Shown here: piece after piece, positions 28,953 to 37,797 of the stretch
Position numbering within the stretch: the stretch's first letter is position 1
Layout of the letters: every line of letters begins with the position of its first letter
Assembly (NCBI RefSeq): GCF_040717535.1
Contig: NZ_JBFEFI010000001.1
Coordinates: forward strand, 1,054,001 to 1,118,000
DNA from: Thalassoglobus sp. JC818
GTDB lineage: Bacteria; Planctomycetota; Planctomycetia; Planctomycetales; Planctomycetaceae
DNA: 64,000 nt
Reading direction: 5' to 3'
Made by a program: the position numbers and the translations under genes
Notes under the pieces: model-generated
The model's database searches: none
The model's input: the letters and a program-made list of their open reading frames with translations, nothing else
Told to the model about the DNA's origin: nothing

Positions 28953-29711
28953 TCATTCATCAAAGTCTTGAATGTTCGCTTCGAGCATCCGTTTCAATCC
29001 GAGGAAATCCCCTCCGTGAGCGAGAAGCTGTGCCCCCTGCTGGCGACGCTTCTGAATCTCTTCCTTGCCGCTGACCGGGCAGGCCCATGCTTTGCCGTGC
29101 TTTTTGCAGGCATCAGCAGTTCGTTGATAGGCCTCTTCGAGGGACCAACCGGTCTCCTGATGTCGCAGCCGCAACCCGAGATCTCCTGGACCAATGAACA
29201 GAACGTCAACTCCGTCAGTCGCAGCGATCTTTTCGACGTTCTCAATCGCTTGAGGTGTTTCAATCTGGACGACGAGAAATGTTTCTCGATTGGCTTCCTC
29301 AGGGAAGGTCATCGGATCGTTGCAGAGAAAGTCTGCATCCAGCCCAGCTCCGTCGAGCCCACGATCTCCAATTGGCGGAAACTTGACGGAATCGACCAGC
29401 ATGGCTGCTTTCTCGGGTGTGCTGACATGCGGAATCATCAAGCCCGTGGCTCCGTCTTCAAGCAAGCGATACAGACGCGTTTTCTCGAGTGTTCGCGCTC
29501 GGACCATGATGTCGATGTCGAACAGATGCCCGAACGCCAGCAGCGACTGAATCTGATGATCTTCCATCTGCCGGTGTTCGGTATCCAGCCAGATACAATC
29601 GTAACCAGCATTCGCTGCGTGCTTAATATATGCAGGGATGTAGTGCCCCAAAGCACACATACGAGCCGTTTCCCCAGCACGAATTTTCGCAAGTGTCCGA
29701 CTCTTTCGCAT
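28953..29711 (-). CDS. HpcH/HpaI-type aldolase (2-oxo-3-deoxy acid aldolase)
   Basis: 252 residues, ATG 29711 with AGGA 5 bases upstream. This is a TIM-barrel class II aldolase of the HpaI/RhmA family, which reversibly splits 2-oxo-3-deoxy acids to pyruvate and an aldehyde using a divalent metal. Motifs: WLDTEHRQMED (catalytic His and base region), GATGLMIPHVSTPEKA, FPPIGDRGLDGAG, VVQIETPQAIENVEKIA (metal-binding Glu) and DVLFIGPGDLGLRL (metal-binding Asp). It could act on 4-hydroxy-2-oxoheptanedioate, 2-keto-3-deoxy-L-rhamnonate or a related product; this cannot be decided here. The neighbouring symporter and oxidoreductase make a sugar-acid substrate the more likely choice. Confidence 0.9.
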   Translation of the reverse strand: MRKSRTLAKIRAGETARMCALGHYIPAYIKHAANAGYDCIWLDTEHRQMEDHQIQSLLAFGHLFDIDIMVRARTLEKTRLYRLLEDGATGLMIPHVSTPEKAAMLVDSVKFPPIGDRGLDGAGLDADFLCNDPMTFPEEANRETFLVVQIETPQAIENVEKIAATDGVDVLFIGPGDLGLRLRHQETGWSLEEAYQRTADACKKHGKAWACPVSGKEEIQKRRQQGAQLLAHGGDFLGLKRMLEANIQDFDE

Positions 29712-29796
29712 TGTGTTCCTGCAGTTCTATTGAGGATGAAGTGGAGAGTTTTCAGGTGGGCGCAAGGAGGGAGTGTGTCAGCCGTCAGCGACTTCG

Positions 29797-31443
29797 TCAA
29801 TCGCCCTTCTCTTCGGCTTTTGCGGAACTTGCGGGACGGTCGGGCATCATCAGACTCACCAGACAGCCGACTCCCAGATTCACCGCAAGAGCGATCGGAG
29901 CAATCCATTGAAAGCTGATGGGGTCTGTCATCTGGACGGGGTCTGAACCGGGGACTTCGACGAAACCAAAGAGCGGACCCGAGAACGCAATCAAGACGGC
30001 AGTGACAATCCCGCAAACGGTCCCGATCCACACACCAATTCGGCTCGAGAAGGGAACAAACAGTGCGTAAAAGAACAGCCCAAAGATCGGAGTGGCCAGC
30101 AGGTTCGACGTCTTTTCAGTCACCTCCGTAATATTCCCGGGGACTCGATCCATGATTGAGCTGAGAATCACCACAAACAATCCGATTCCGAAAGCAAGTC
30201 GTCGAGCCAGACGAACGTGAGCTTCTTCCGACTCTGGTTTTTTTCCGAAGCGATCGAGCCCGTCAGTCATGACGACAGCAGTAATCGAGTTCACTCCCGA
30301 ATCCAGGCTCGACATGGCCGCCGCAAACATCGCTGCGACGACGAGTCCCGATACTCCGGGAGGGAGTAGGCGCGAGATGAAATACGGGAAGAGATCATCT
30401 GCATCCGCCTTAAGGTTTGTTCCCGGTGGAAGCTGATCGAGGTTGGCTTCGAAGTATCCAAGAAGCGCAAAACCGACGAGCCCCAAGGTCAGGGCGACGA
30501 TCACCGCCACGGTCAACTGGACCGCCAATGCTCTACGTGCCGCAGCGGCATCTTTGGTCGCCATGAACCGCTGCACCGAAGTTTGATCCCCTCCCAGAGT
30601 ACAGACGTACCAGGTTCCCTGACTGAGAATGGCACCAATCACCGTCAAGCGTGTCGCAGCATTTTCCGGGAAAACCGGCTGCTTGTCCCAGATCGGATGC
30701 CACTGCGTCGGAAACCACTGAAAGCCTCCCATCTTCGCAGTGACAATCGCGATCACTGTCAGTGCTCCGCCATACAGCAAGAGTGTTTGAATTGCGTCAG
30801 TGATGACCACCGCACGCAGTCCTCCCATTGACGTGTAAATCACTGCGACCGTTCCCGTGAGCAACGAGACCAGCGGAATCCAGCGCTCATCGGCCCCAAT
30901 CATTATTGTGAGTGCTTTGGCTGTGAGATAGACCAGCAACGCCATCCATACGAGTCTCAGAATGACGAACATTGCCGCGCCGAGAAGACGCATTTCGAGT
31001 CCCAAGCGATTTTCCAGCAACTCGTACGCACTTGTGACTCGATGTCGCATGTAAACCGGAAGCATTGCGAAGCCGACGATCAAAAAGACAAACGGCAACG
31101 AGAGTAAGCTGCAAAACTGAACAGGTCCTCGTCCGAGCGCTTCACCGGGGAACTTGAGATAAGAAATCGTGCTCAACAGGGTCGCGAACAGCGACACCCC
31201 AATCAGCACGGGATTCATCGCTCCGCTGCCGACAAAGTATTCTTCCGTCGACGTCTGCCGGCGACTGAAGTACCAGCCCAGCCAAATCGTGCCACCCCCA
31301 TAAGCGAGCACAATGATCCAGTCGATCGCTGCCAAACCGGTCTGTCCTGCGTCCGGACCAAACTCAGTCGACAAGTCCGCCAGAAGCACACAGCTCGAGA
31401 ATGGGAGTGAAGATTGCAAGACGCATGAAAGACCCATCAGCAT
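29797..31443 (-). CDS. Sodium:solute symporter (SSS family)
   Basis: 548 residues with about 13 hydrophobic helices, beginning after an extra N-terminal hydrophobic segment that may be a signal or an additional helix. Family features: WIIVLAYGGGTIWLGWYFSRRQ, EEYFVGSG, FATLLSTISYLKFPGEAL, YMRHRVTSAYELLENRLG and GTWYVCTLGGDQTSVQRFMATKDA. SMGGLRAVVITDAIQTLLLYGG, which contains the TDxxQ pattern near a sodium-site helix, is also present. It takes up a solute with sodium; the class includes sugar, acid and inositol carriers. It is 85 bases upstream of the aldolase, and both are probably part of one catabolic transcription unit. Confidence 0.92.
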   Translation of the reverse strand: MLMGLSCVLQSSLPFSSCVLLADLSTEFGPDAGQTGLAAIDWIIVLAYGGGTIWLGWYFSRRQTSTEEYFVGSGAMNPVLIGVSLFATLLSTISYLKFPGEALGRGPVQFCSLLSLPFVFLIVGFAMLPVYMRHRVTSAYELLENRLGLEMRLLGAAMFVILRLVWMALLVYLTAKALTIMIGADERWIPLVSLLTGTVAVIYTSMGGLRAVVITDAIQTLLLYGGALTVIAIVTAKMGGFQWFPTQWHPIWDKQPVFPENAATRLTVIGAILSQGTWYVCTLGGDQTSVQRFMATKDAAAARRALAVQLTVAVIVALTLGLVGFALLGYFEANLDQLPPGTNLKADADDLFPYFISRLLPPGVSGLVVAAMFAAAMSSLDSGVNSITAVVMTDGLDRFGKKPESEEAHVRLARRLAFGIGLFVVILSSIMDRVPGNITEVTEKTSNLLATPIFGLFFYALFVPFSSRIGVWIGTVCGIVTAVLIAFSGPLFGFVEVPGSDPVQMTDPISFQWIAPIALAVNLGVGCLVSLMMPDRPASSAKAEEKGD

Positions 31444-31529
31444 GAATCATACTTTCCAGTCACGAATCGGATTCAATTGATGAGTCACCGTAGTCAATCA
31501 GTGCCGGATTGAATAGCGCCGCCCGCAAT

Positions 31530-32159
31530 TCATGAGGGTCGAACTTGTGAACGCCTGTCGAAAAGGGAAATCAGCACTGCTGCAATCAGGCAACCGACAA
31601 GATTCGAGACAAGATCCCATCCGGTGTTGATATAACCTCCGACGTTGGTTTCTGGGACAAGCAACGTCGCTGCAAATTCGACAACTTCATTGAGTGCTCC
31701 AAATCCCATCCCGGCCGCTGCGCAAAGTGTCAGCAATCCAAAGGTTGGTGAAACGCTCACACCCGATTTTTGAAACGCCGCCTTCAATGCTTGCCAGCAG
31801 ATCCAAGTCGTCAACCCGAAGCCGTATGCGTGCACCAACTGGTCATACTTCAGCCGATGCGGAATCAACCACAAGTTGTACAAGACCGAGGATGTCCCTT
31901 CCGTCGGCCACGACTCCGGCACATGAACGAGCCCACCGCACATGTGTGCGAATCCCCACAGCGAGAGTCCCCACAACGCGAGCGGATGGAGCCGAACTTG
32001 ATGATGAAGCCACAGCACCGGTCCCAACAGCACACCCATCACGCCGACATAAATCACGAATTCCATTTTGCCTGATGCAAAGGAATTCCACAGTGCGGGA
32101 GCGATGTACAACATCGTCACCAACAGAATCGTTTTTTCGTTCGACAGCAGCCCTCTCAT
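31530..32159 (-). CDS. DUF2238-like membrane protein
   Basis: 209 residues with about six hydrophobic helices and no signal peptide. Conserved-looking parts are LIPHRLKYDQLVHAYGFGLTTW, GFGALNEVVEFAATLLVP and GYINTGWDLVSNLVGCLIAA. The Y-D-x-x-V-H, E-x-x-E and D-x-x-x-N features resemble the DUF2238/YjdF family, whose role is not known. Its start overlaps the end of the thpR gene by 4 bases (ATGA), so the two are translationally coupled. The next gene on, the symporter, is 86 bases away. Confidence 0.75.
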   Translation of the reverse strand: MRGLLSNEKTILLVTMLYIAPALWNSFASGKMEFVIYVGVMGVLLGPVLWLHHQVRLHPLALWGLSLWGFAHMCGGLVHVPESWPTEGTSSVLYNLWLIPHRLKYDQLVHAYGFGLTTWICWQALKAAFQKSGVSVSPTFGLLTLCAAAGMGFGALNEVVEFAATLLVPETNVGGYINTGWDLVSNLVGCLIAAVLISLFDRRSQVRPS

Positions 32160-32740
32160 CGGATCACCTCATCGTCGGGATCGCCTGAGAATACAGATAC
32201 CTGAAGGATTGTGTACTTCGATCCCGATCGCGAAAGTTCCGATCGATAGTACACCATGCGATCGAATAGAAACTCTCCGTACGCGTGATCGCGATGTGTG
32301 TCGATCAGTTCCGTCAGAGTTTCCGGTGGTTTTCCGTTGACGCGCGCGACGGTGAGGTGGGGAGTGAAACGTCTTCCTTCTCTCGGAAACCCGACCGTTT
32401 CGAGCGCACCCGTCAGTCGATCTGCCAAAGAAATCATTGGCTGCTGCGGATGGCATCCTACCCAAACGACTCGCGGCCGCTTGGGATTCGGAAAAGATCC
32501 AACCCCCGAAAGCGTGAGCTGTTGTTCGTGTGTTTGCTGTGCAATCTGATTCATCACCTCGCAGACAGAAGCGATTTGATGATCTTTGGTTTCACCCAGA
32601 AACGCGATGGTGAAGTGAAGCATTTCCGGACGGTTCGTTCGTACCGTACCTTGAATCTTGCGAAGCGATCCAAGGAACCGACTTAATTGCTCAGTCGGTT
32701 CGATGGGGATCGCAATAAACGAACGAATCGTCCGGGACAT
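32156..32740 (-). CDS. thpR: RNA 2',3'-cyclic phosphodiesterase (2'-5' RNA ligase family)
   Basis: 194 residues. The two HxT motifs that define 2H phosphoesterases are present: H42-F-T44 in LHFTIAFLGE and H128-L-T130 in PHLTVARV. The start MSRTIRSFIAIPIE fits the family. The enzyme opens 2',3'-cyclic phosphates at RNA ends in the cytosol. It lies 21 bases after the oxidoreductase gene and overlaps the downstream DUF2238-like gene by 4 bases. An RNA-processing gene inside an otherwise sugar-like series is probably chance or a housekeeping insertion. Confidence 0.93.
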   Translation of the reverse strand: MSRTIRSFIAIPIEPTEQLSRFLGSLRKIQGTVRTNRPEMLHFTIAFLGETKDHQIASVCEVMNQIAQQTHEQQLTLSGVGSFPNPKRPRVVWVGCHPQQPMISLADRLTGALETVGFPREGRRFTPHLTVARVNGKPPETLTELIDTHRDHAYGEFLFDRMVYYRSELSRSGSKYTILQVSVFSGDPDDEVIR

Positions 32741-32761
32741 AACCTAACGACAAAAACTCAA

Positions 32762-34231
32762 TCAGGCGGGTGGCTGACCATCTTTCCACGGGCCAGCAAG
32801 CTTCATATAGGAAGGCTCTTCGAGAGTACTTCCGTAATCACCGGCAGTCCATCCGGGAATGTGCTTCGGCTTCCCGCGCTCTTCCGAGATCTTCTCCCAC
32901 TGCCCCGCCCAGGACTTGCCTTTCTGATGGGCTTCGAACGCGTTGACGGGACCTGTCTTCGGATCGAAGTAGTAACAGACACCATTTCGATAACTCTGTG
33001 CACCGAGAATGACGGTTGTCACTGCTGCTGCTCCGAGATCCGGCGGGTTGTTGCAATCAAGAGGATTGCCTGAGTTCATTGCTGCAACCCAGTTCTTGAA
33101 GTGCTCGTAAGTCTGGTCATCAATCGGTTCGGTCTGAATCGTTTCCTCAGCGAGGGAACTGTCGCGAGTAACTTGAGGTCGCTCGGGGATGTATTGGATT
33201 TTATCCCCGTTGAAGATGAACGAGCCAAAGTGTCCGCGAATACATTGATCGATTCGCGACTCCTGGTTGCACATCGTCGACGAAACAAGACCGTGCACAC
33301 CTTCGGGATAATCCGCCGCGACAGTGGCGACATCGGGGACTCCGCGACCATCATACTCAAGGTACAATCCACCCGCTCCAACGACTCGACCGGGATATCG
33401 CAATCCGGTTGCTTTGAGCATCATCGTGACACGGTGGACGAACAGGTCGGTGTACATCCCGGAACCGAACGGCCAGAAGCGACGCCATTGCTTGTACACT
33501 TCTCGATCGAATGGTCGATCTTCAGCGAGACCTTCTTCGACTCCCAGCCATCTCTGCCAGTCGATATTCTTCGGAGTCATGTCCTTCTTGAGTTCGTAAT
33601 AACGCCACTGCCCCTGAGCCGAGTTTCGGAAGTACTCGGTCTGGAACATCATCACCTTTCCGAGTTTCCCGTCGTTCAGGAGTTCGCGGGCGTGATTCCA
33701 AACCGGTTGAGACGTTCCCTGCACCCCAACCTGCATGACTTTGCCAGAAGCTTCCCACTTCTCGACGACATCGAGAGCTTCCTCGACATTCTTCGTCATC
33801 GGTTTTTCGCAGTAGACGTGCAGTCCAGCGGCGAGTGCATCGAGAACCTGTTTGTGGTGCCAGTGATCCGGCGTGGCAATCGAAACAGCATCGAGATTCT
33901 CTTTCTCGAGCATCTCTTGATAGTCCACGTATTGAGTGGGAGTGTTGCCGTTTTGCTCTTTGATGTAGTCGGCAACTTTCTCTCGCTGCACAGAGAAGAC
34001 TTCAGCTACCGCGACGAGTTCGATATTGGCCCCTTCGTTCTTCAGCTTTGCCAGCGACTTGACGTGTGCGCCAAACCCTCGACCACCCGGTCCAATAAAC
34101 CCGATGCGGATGTTCTGGTTGGGAGATTGGGCAGGTGCGTTTTTCGCAGCGAGCCCAACGATCGCACTCGTCCCGGCGGCCATGGCTCCCGAGGTTTTCA
34201 AAAAACTGCGGCGGTTGACTGATTCTGTCAT
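32762..34231 (-). CDS. Gfo/Idh/MocA family oxidoreductase, Tat-exported
   Basis: About 489 residues from ATG 34231, preferred because GAGGAA lies 4-5 bases upstream; ATG 34243 is also in frame. A Tat signal NRRSFLKTSGAMAAGTSAIVGLAA precedes the dinucleotide-binding domain (IRIGFIGPGGRGFG). The family motif CEKPMTKNVEEALDVVEKWE, with its catalytic-type Lys, follows DAVSIATPDHWHHKQVLDA. The C-terminal domain contains FGSGMYTDLFVHRVTMMLKATG. Planctomycetes encode many exported members, presumed to oxidise sugars with a tightly bound NAD(P). It is the first gene of the seven-gene minus-strand series and diverges from trmL. Confidence 0.93.
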   Translation of the reverse strand: MTESVNRRSFLKTSGAMAAGTSAIVGLAAKNAPAQSPNQNIRIGFIGPGGRGFGAHVKSLAKLKNEGANIELVAVAEVFSVQREKVADYIKEQNGNTPTQYVDYQEMLEKENLDAVSIATPDHWHHKQVLDALAAGLHVYCEKPMTKNVEEALDVVEKWEASGKVMQVGVQGTSQPVWNHARELLNDGKLGKVMMFQTEYFRNSAQGQWRYYELKKDMTPKNIDWQRWLGVEEGLAEDRPFDREVYKQWRRFWPFGSGMYTDLFVHRVTMMLKATGLRYPGRVVGAGGLYLEYDGRGVPDVATVAADYPEGVHGLVSSTMCNQESRIDQCIRGHFGSFIFNGDKIQYIPERPQVTRDSSLAEETIQTEPIDDQTYEHFKNWVAAMNSGNPLDCNNPPDLGAAAVTTVILGAQSYRNGVCYYFDPKTGPVNAFEAHQKGKSWAGQWEKISEERGKPKHIPGWTAGDYGSTLEEPSYMKLAGPWKDGQPPA

Positions 34232-34424
34232 CGTCTTCCTCATAAGAAGTTCAAAGAATCAAACATGCGAAGCGTGGATTTTTCTCACGCCGACATTCAT
34301 CATGCTTGAAGAAGCTGCAGACTCAAGCATCAAACATAACTGATCGTTCGGTCGATCAGAAGCTTGAACTCTGTTCAACAACTGCCCACTCCATAAGTTC
34401 TGACCTTCACACTGAAACCTTCGT

Positions 34425-34904
34425 ATGCCTAAGCTTGATGAACCTTCGCTCCACGTTGTTTTACATTCTCCAGAAATTCCACCGAATACGGGAAACATTG
34501 GTCGAACCTGCGTCGCGGTGGGAGCAAAATTGTGGTTGGTCAAACCGATTGGCTATTCTCTCGAAGATAAGTATTTGCGTCGGGCCGGACTGGACTACTG
34601 GCAGTACCTCGACTTTGAAATCGTCGAAGACTGGGACCATCTTTTGGAAAAACTCGGTCCCGATCGAAATTACTGGTACTTGACAAAATTTGGGGAAAAA
34701 GTCTTCTGGGACGCCGAATTCAACTCGCAAGATGTGCTTGTCTTCGGGAGCGAAAGCAAAGGTCTCCCGGAAGAAATTCGGACAGCCAACTCCGACCACT
34801 GTCTCAGACTTCCGATGCGAAGTGAGGTCAGAAGCCTCAATCTTGCCAGTGCTGCCACAGCGGTAATTTACGAAGCAATGCGTCAACTCGGCGGAGTGGA
34901 GTAA
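34425..34904 (+). CDS. trmL: tRNA (cytidine(34)-2'-O)-methyltransferase
   Basis: 159 residues, the usual size for this small SPOUT-knot enzyme, which methylates the 2'-OH of wobble base 34 in certain leucine tRNAs using S-adenosylmethionine. Motif 1 is IPPNTGNIGRTC, motif 2 VLVFGSESKGLPEEI and motif 3 LRLPMRSEVRSLNLASAATAVIYEAMRQ, together forming the trefoil cofactor site. No clear ribosome site precedes ATG 34425, but the N-terminus aligns with the family. The downstream membrane glycosyltransferase gene begins 36 bases later, so the two could be co-transcribed. Confidence 0.94.
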   Translation: MPKLDEPSLHVVLHSPEIPPNTGNIGRTCVAVGAKLWLVKPIGYSLEDKYLRRAGLDYWQYLDFEIVEDWDHLLEKLGPDRNYWYLTKFGEKVFWDAEFNSQDVLVFGSESKGLPEEIRTANSDHCLRLPMRSEVRSLNLASAATAVIYEAMRQLGGVE

Positions 34905-34940
34905 CAACAGCATCTGAAGATCACTCAATAAGGCCCATTC

Positions 34941-36872
34941 GTGACGAATCACTCTGACGACTCCGTTCGCTCACGTCTGCCACACTGGACGCGTTTCGTC
35001 TCGGTCGTGATCGGTTGCGTTGCACTCATTTCGGTCGCAAGTGCGTGCATCCCCTTCGAAGCCCTGAGAGGTTTTCTCGATCGATATTCCGGTGACGGAT
35101 CAGCAGATGCCTATACTCCCGGAATCCATGACCGCGTCACGACATTTCTAGTCTTCACCGGTGTCATCGGTGGGCTCCTCGCAGCGACGGTGTGGTGGCT
35201 TCCGAAATCGATTTGGGACCGATTCAACATTCGGGGACGAACAAGTCGAACGATTGAAGACTGGTTTGCTCTGTTATCGGAGAATGCTCTGCAGCTGTCA
35301 CTTTTCTTCTTGCTTGCAGTGTTGTTTCGTATTCCCTTTCTCAATGATCCAATCCGTTTCGACGAAGCGTACACTTACCTCAACTATGCCCGCCCTCCTC
35401 TGTTCATCGGCCTTTCGACCTATCACGATCCGAACAATCACGTGTTCAACACGCTGCTGACCCATCTCTCAACAAGCTTCTTGGGAAACGCCCCTTGGGC
35501 AATTCGGTTCCCCGCGTTTCTGGCAGGCTGCCTCTGTGTTCCCTTCACTTACCTGGTGGGAGTGACTTTCGGAAACAAAAGCTACGGAATCCTCGCAGCT
35601 TTGATTGTCGGCCTCTCTTCTGCTCTCATCGAATATTCGGCTCTCGGACGGGGCTACACAATTGTCGTTCTGCTCACACTGCTCGAAATCATCGTGGCAG
35701 GGCAGATTCTGAGAAGATCATTCAACAGCGCCTCCGCAAACTCGACTGGGCAAGATGAACACACAACGACTCAAACCGTTCCATTGAATGCGAATGGAAG
35801 TTCACCAAGCAATGACAGCCCCCACGGAATGGAATGGCCACTGATCGTGGTTTTCAGCAGCTTAGGATTGTGGACAATTCCAAGCACGGCTTACGCGAAT
35901 GCGATGGTCTGGACCTGGCTGTTGATCGCCGGATTGCTCGATAAATCCCAAGCACATCGGTGGCGATTTCTCACAATCTGGCTGACCGGTGTTGCGTCGG
36001 TGAGTCTTCTGACGATTGCTCTCTATTCCCCGATCATTGCCACTTCGGGACTGGAGAGCCTCACCGGCAACGATTTCGTCAAACCGTTGACCAGTGATCA
36101 GTTTCTGAAGGGGATCATCCCGGGAATTGAAGCAACTGCTGCACTGCTCTTCCGGGACTGGAATTATGTTGCGTGGGCGGTGATCGTCGTCGGATGGGTG
36201 ATGGCAGTCGTCGAAACCATCCGGATAACACTTCGCAACAATTCCTTCTTCTCGGTTCCATTTGTCTGCAGCTTGTTTGCAGTCGCCATGCTTCTTCTGA
36301 TCCAGCATGTCATTCCTCCCGCGCGAACTTGGCTCTTCTTGATTCCGATCGGGGCACTCATTTCCGGTTGGGGATGGAGCAGCACCCTCGACAAGATTCG
36401 ATCGCAGCCATGGAAGTCGGCAGTCGCGGGAGTCGCCTTCGCAGCACTCGTGGCAACGCAAATCTCCTTCTCAACAACATCAGAGTCGATTCGCCAGTCA
36501 GACGAAACGGGTCGCTGTCCGGATGCAAAACGTGTTGTCCACCGGTTGCTGGAGATGCCCATTTTAGAATCTCAAGGTGCGGCGAGTTTCCCGATCGTGA
36601 CGACGACACCCATCAGCAGCCCGCTCGTGTATTACGCTCAAAGACTCGGACTCGACGAGAGACATTTTGCATTTCCGACACGAGAAACGATTCATAACGC
36701 GATCATCCTGGTCAGTCGCGAACATGGGCAATCACCGGAGGATGTCTTGCGGTCACTCGGCAGCGGCGCGCCGATCGACTGGAGTGACGCACCGCAGCCG
36801 ACGTTCTCCTTAATCGATCAAATCGGCGAGGTCGAAATCTACCAAATCGTTGGGCCTGCGCTCTCTGAATAG
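34941..36872 (+). CDS. GT-C type membrane glycosyltransferase (PMT/ArnT-like)
   Basis: 643 residues with about 12 hydrophobic segments. It starts at GTG 34941 with AAGG upstream. After two N-terminal helices and a cytosolic linker, RIPFLNDPIRFDEAYTYLNY carries the D-E pair found in the first extracytoplasmic loop of GT-C enzymes. NNHVFNTLLTHLSTSFLGNAPWAIRFPAFLAGCL matches the conserved helix-2/3 region of the PMT_2/glycosyltransferase 39 group. The final 130 residues are a soluble extracytoplasmic domain. Such enzymes move a sugar from a polyprenyl-phosphate donor to lipid, protein or glycan; the acceptor is unknown. A Gly/Ser/Thr-rich loop of about 40 residues interrupts the membrane part. 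Confidence 0.78.
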   Translation: MTNHSDDSVRSRLPHWTRFVSVVIGCVALISVASACIPFEALRGFLDRYSGDGSADAYTPGIHDRVTTFLVFTGVIGGLLAATVWWLPKSIWDRFNIRGRTSRTIEDWFALLSENALQLSLFFLLAVLFRIPFLNDPIRFDEAYTYLNYARPPLFIGLSTYHDPNNHVFNTLLTHLSTSFLGNAPWAIRFPAFLAGCLCVPFTYLVGVTFGNKSYGILAALIVGLSSALIEYSALGRGYTIVVLLTLLEIIVAGQILRRSFNSASANSTGQDEHTTTQTVPLNANGSSPSNDSPHGMEWPLIVVFSSLGLWTIPSTAYANAMVWTWLLIAGLLDKSQAHRWRFLTIWLTGVASVSLLTIALYSPIIATSGLESLTGNDFVKPLTSDQFLKGIIPGIEATAALLFRDWNYVAWAVIVVGWVMAVVETIRITLRNNSFFSVPFVCSLFAVAMLLLIQHVIPPARTWLFLIPIGALISGWGWSSTLDKIRSQPWKSAVAGVAFAALVATQISFSTTSESIRQSDETGRCPDAKRVVHRLLEMPILESQGAASFPIVTTTPISSPLVYYAQRLGLDERHFAFPTRETIHNAIILVSREHGQSPEDVLRSLGSGAPIDWSDAPQPTFSLIDQIGEVEIYQIVGPALSE

Positions 36873-37217
36873 CCCTGTTTCCAACTCGTCTCACACGAAA
36901 TGAGCAGCGTTCACGAGAACAATGAAGTCCAACCGCTGCACAAAATCCATAGCAACCTACGGAAATGGTCGCTCTGGTGTTGCACAGTCGTATCGATTCT
37001 GAGGATTGAGTCGCATCATCATCGACACAATCGGCTTGTGCAGTGCGATCGATTTCAGAACAGCCTCTCCATTCGTCGAAATCGAAACTGCACGATTTTC
37101 TAACAGCTTGTGGTCCGGCCGAAATCGGGTCGATCAAATAAGCTGAAGATTCAGTACGCGCGGAATACTGATCTGGAGTGATGCATCTTTCCAAGATGCG
37201 AATTCAAGGAGAGCCTC
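36873..37217. other. Gap of about 345 bases
   Basis: Between the glycosyltransferase gene and the small secreted protein gene. A plus-strand frame at 36900-37103 has a Ser/Asn/His/Arg-rich translation without a ribosome site and is not called. No hairpin with a T-run was seen. The right part should hold the promoter of the next gene. Confidence 0.4.
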
Positions 37218-37637
37218 ATGCGAAAGTGGATATTCGCCGTCCTGTTTGGATCAATGTTCTGTGGACTGATGCCGGGCGAAGCACCCGCCACCGACGCCCT
37301 CGACGCTCTCAGATTCCGCTACCCGTGGAAGTGCTGTAATTGTAAGTCGGGGCTCTCTATCTTCGCTCCTTACAACGATCGAGATGTCACTCCCTGGCCG
37401 GCCGATGAACCGGTTCCGACAGGCTGGGTCGTTGTCGGTCACCGCGAATCCCTTCTGCAGCTCAGCTCGACGTGTCACCTGCTGCTGATTCGCAAGATCC
37501 CGAATCGCCCCAATGCGGAAATGACAATGTGGGCCTGCCAACCGGTTCCTTCAGGCTGGAAGGTGATTGAAGAATTCCATCACCACCAGTTCCCCGGAAA
37601 AGGTGTGAACGCTTATCGAATCCGGAAGATCTATTAA
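37218..37637 (+). CDS. Small secreted protein with a CCxC motif
   Basis: 139 residues, ATG 37218 preceded by AAGGAG at 7 bases spacing, a strong start. A signal peptide (WIFAVLFGSMFCGLMPGEAPA) leads into a mature domain. That domain has a Cys cluster WKCCNCKSGLSIFAPYND, a lone Cys in STCHLLLIRK and another in MWACQPVPSGWKVIEEF. The two tryptophan-containing PxGWxVxxxF/H repeats (VPTGWVVVGH and VPSGWKVIEEF) suggest an internal duplication. No family is recognised. The cysteines may form disulfides or bind metal in the periplasm. Two hairpins follow the stop. Confidence 0.72.
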   Translation: MRKWIFAVLFGSMFCGLMPGEAPATDALDALRFRYPWKCCNCKSGLSIFAPYNDRDVTPWPADEPVPTGWVVVGHRESLLQLSSTCHLLLIRKIPNRPNAEMTMWACQPVPSGWKVIEEFHHHQFPGKGVNAYRIRKIY

Positions 37638-37639
37638 GC

Positions 37640-37690
37640 CGTCCCCGAAGGGACGATGAGCTCACTCCCTTTCATCCGATCGGATGAAAG
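37640..37690. terminator. Two tandem hairpins including a 22-base perfect palindrome
   Basis: First hairpin: CGTCCC / GGGACG with a CGAA loop (37640-37655), 3 bases after the stop of the secreted protein gene. Second: a perfect 22-base palindrome CTTTCATCCG-AT-CGGATGAAAG (37669-37690). They sit between convergent genes, where bidirectional transcription termination is the simplest role. There is no T-run after either, and a protein-binding palindrome is also possible. Confidence 0.5.
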
Positions 37691-37797
37691 CAGTCGCTGG
37701 TGCCGTGAATTGAGCAGCTGCGTGATAAGCATTCTTGCGATCCCTGTCCGTGATTCGGAAGAAGCCGTAATCACGAATGTGGGAAGAGTCGGCTGTT

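Noticed and set aside
28929-29918. 329-codon plus-strand frame over the aldolase gene
   Set aside because: Shadow of the HpcH/HpaI gene; no domain, no ribosome site.
33101-34222. 373-codon plus-strand frame over the Gfo/Idh/MocA gene
   Set aside because: The minus-strand protein has a Tat signal and clear family motifs; the plus-strand translation has none.
36712-37194. 160-codon minus-strand frame covering the end of the glycosyltransferase gene and the next gap
   Set aside because: Antisense and Cys/Arg/Ser-rich; no start site or domain.
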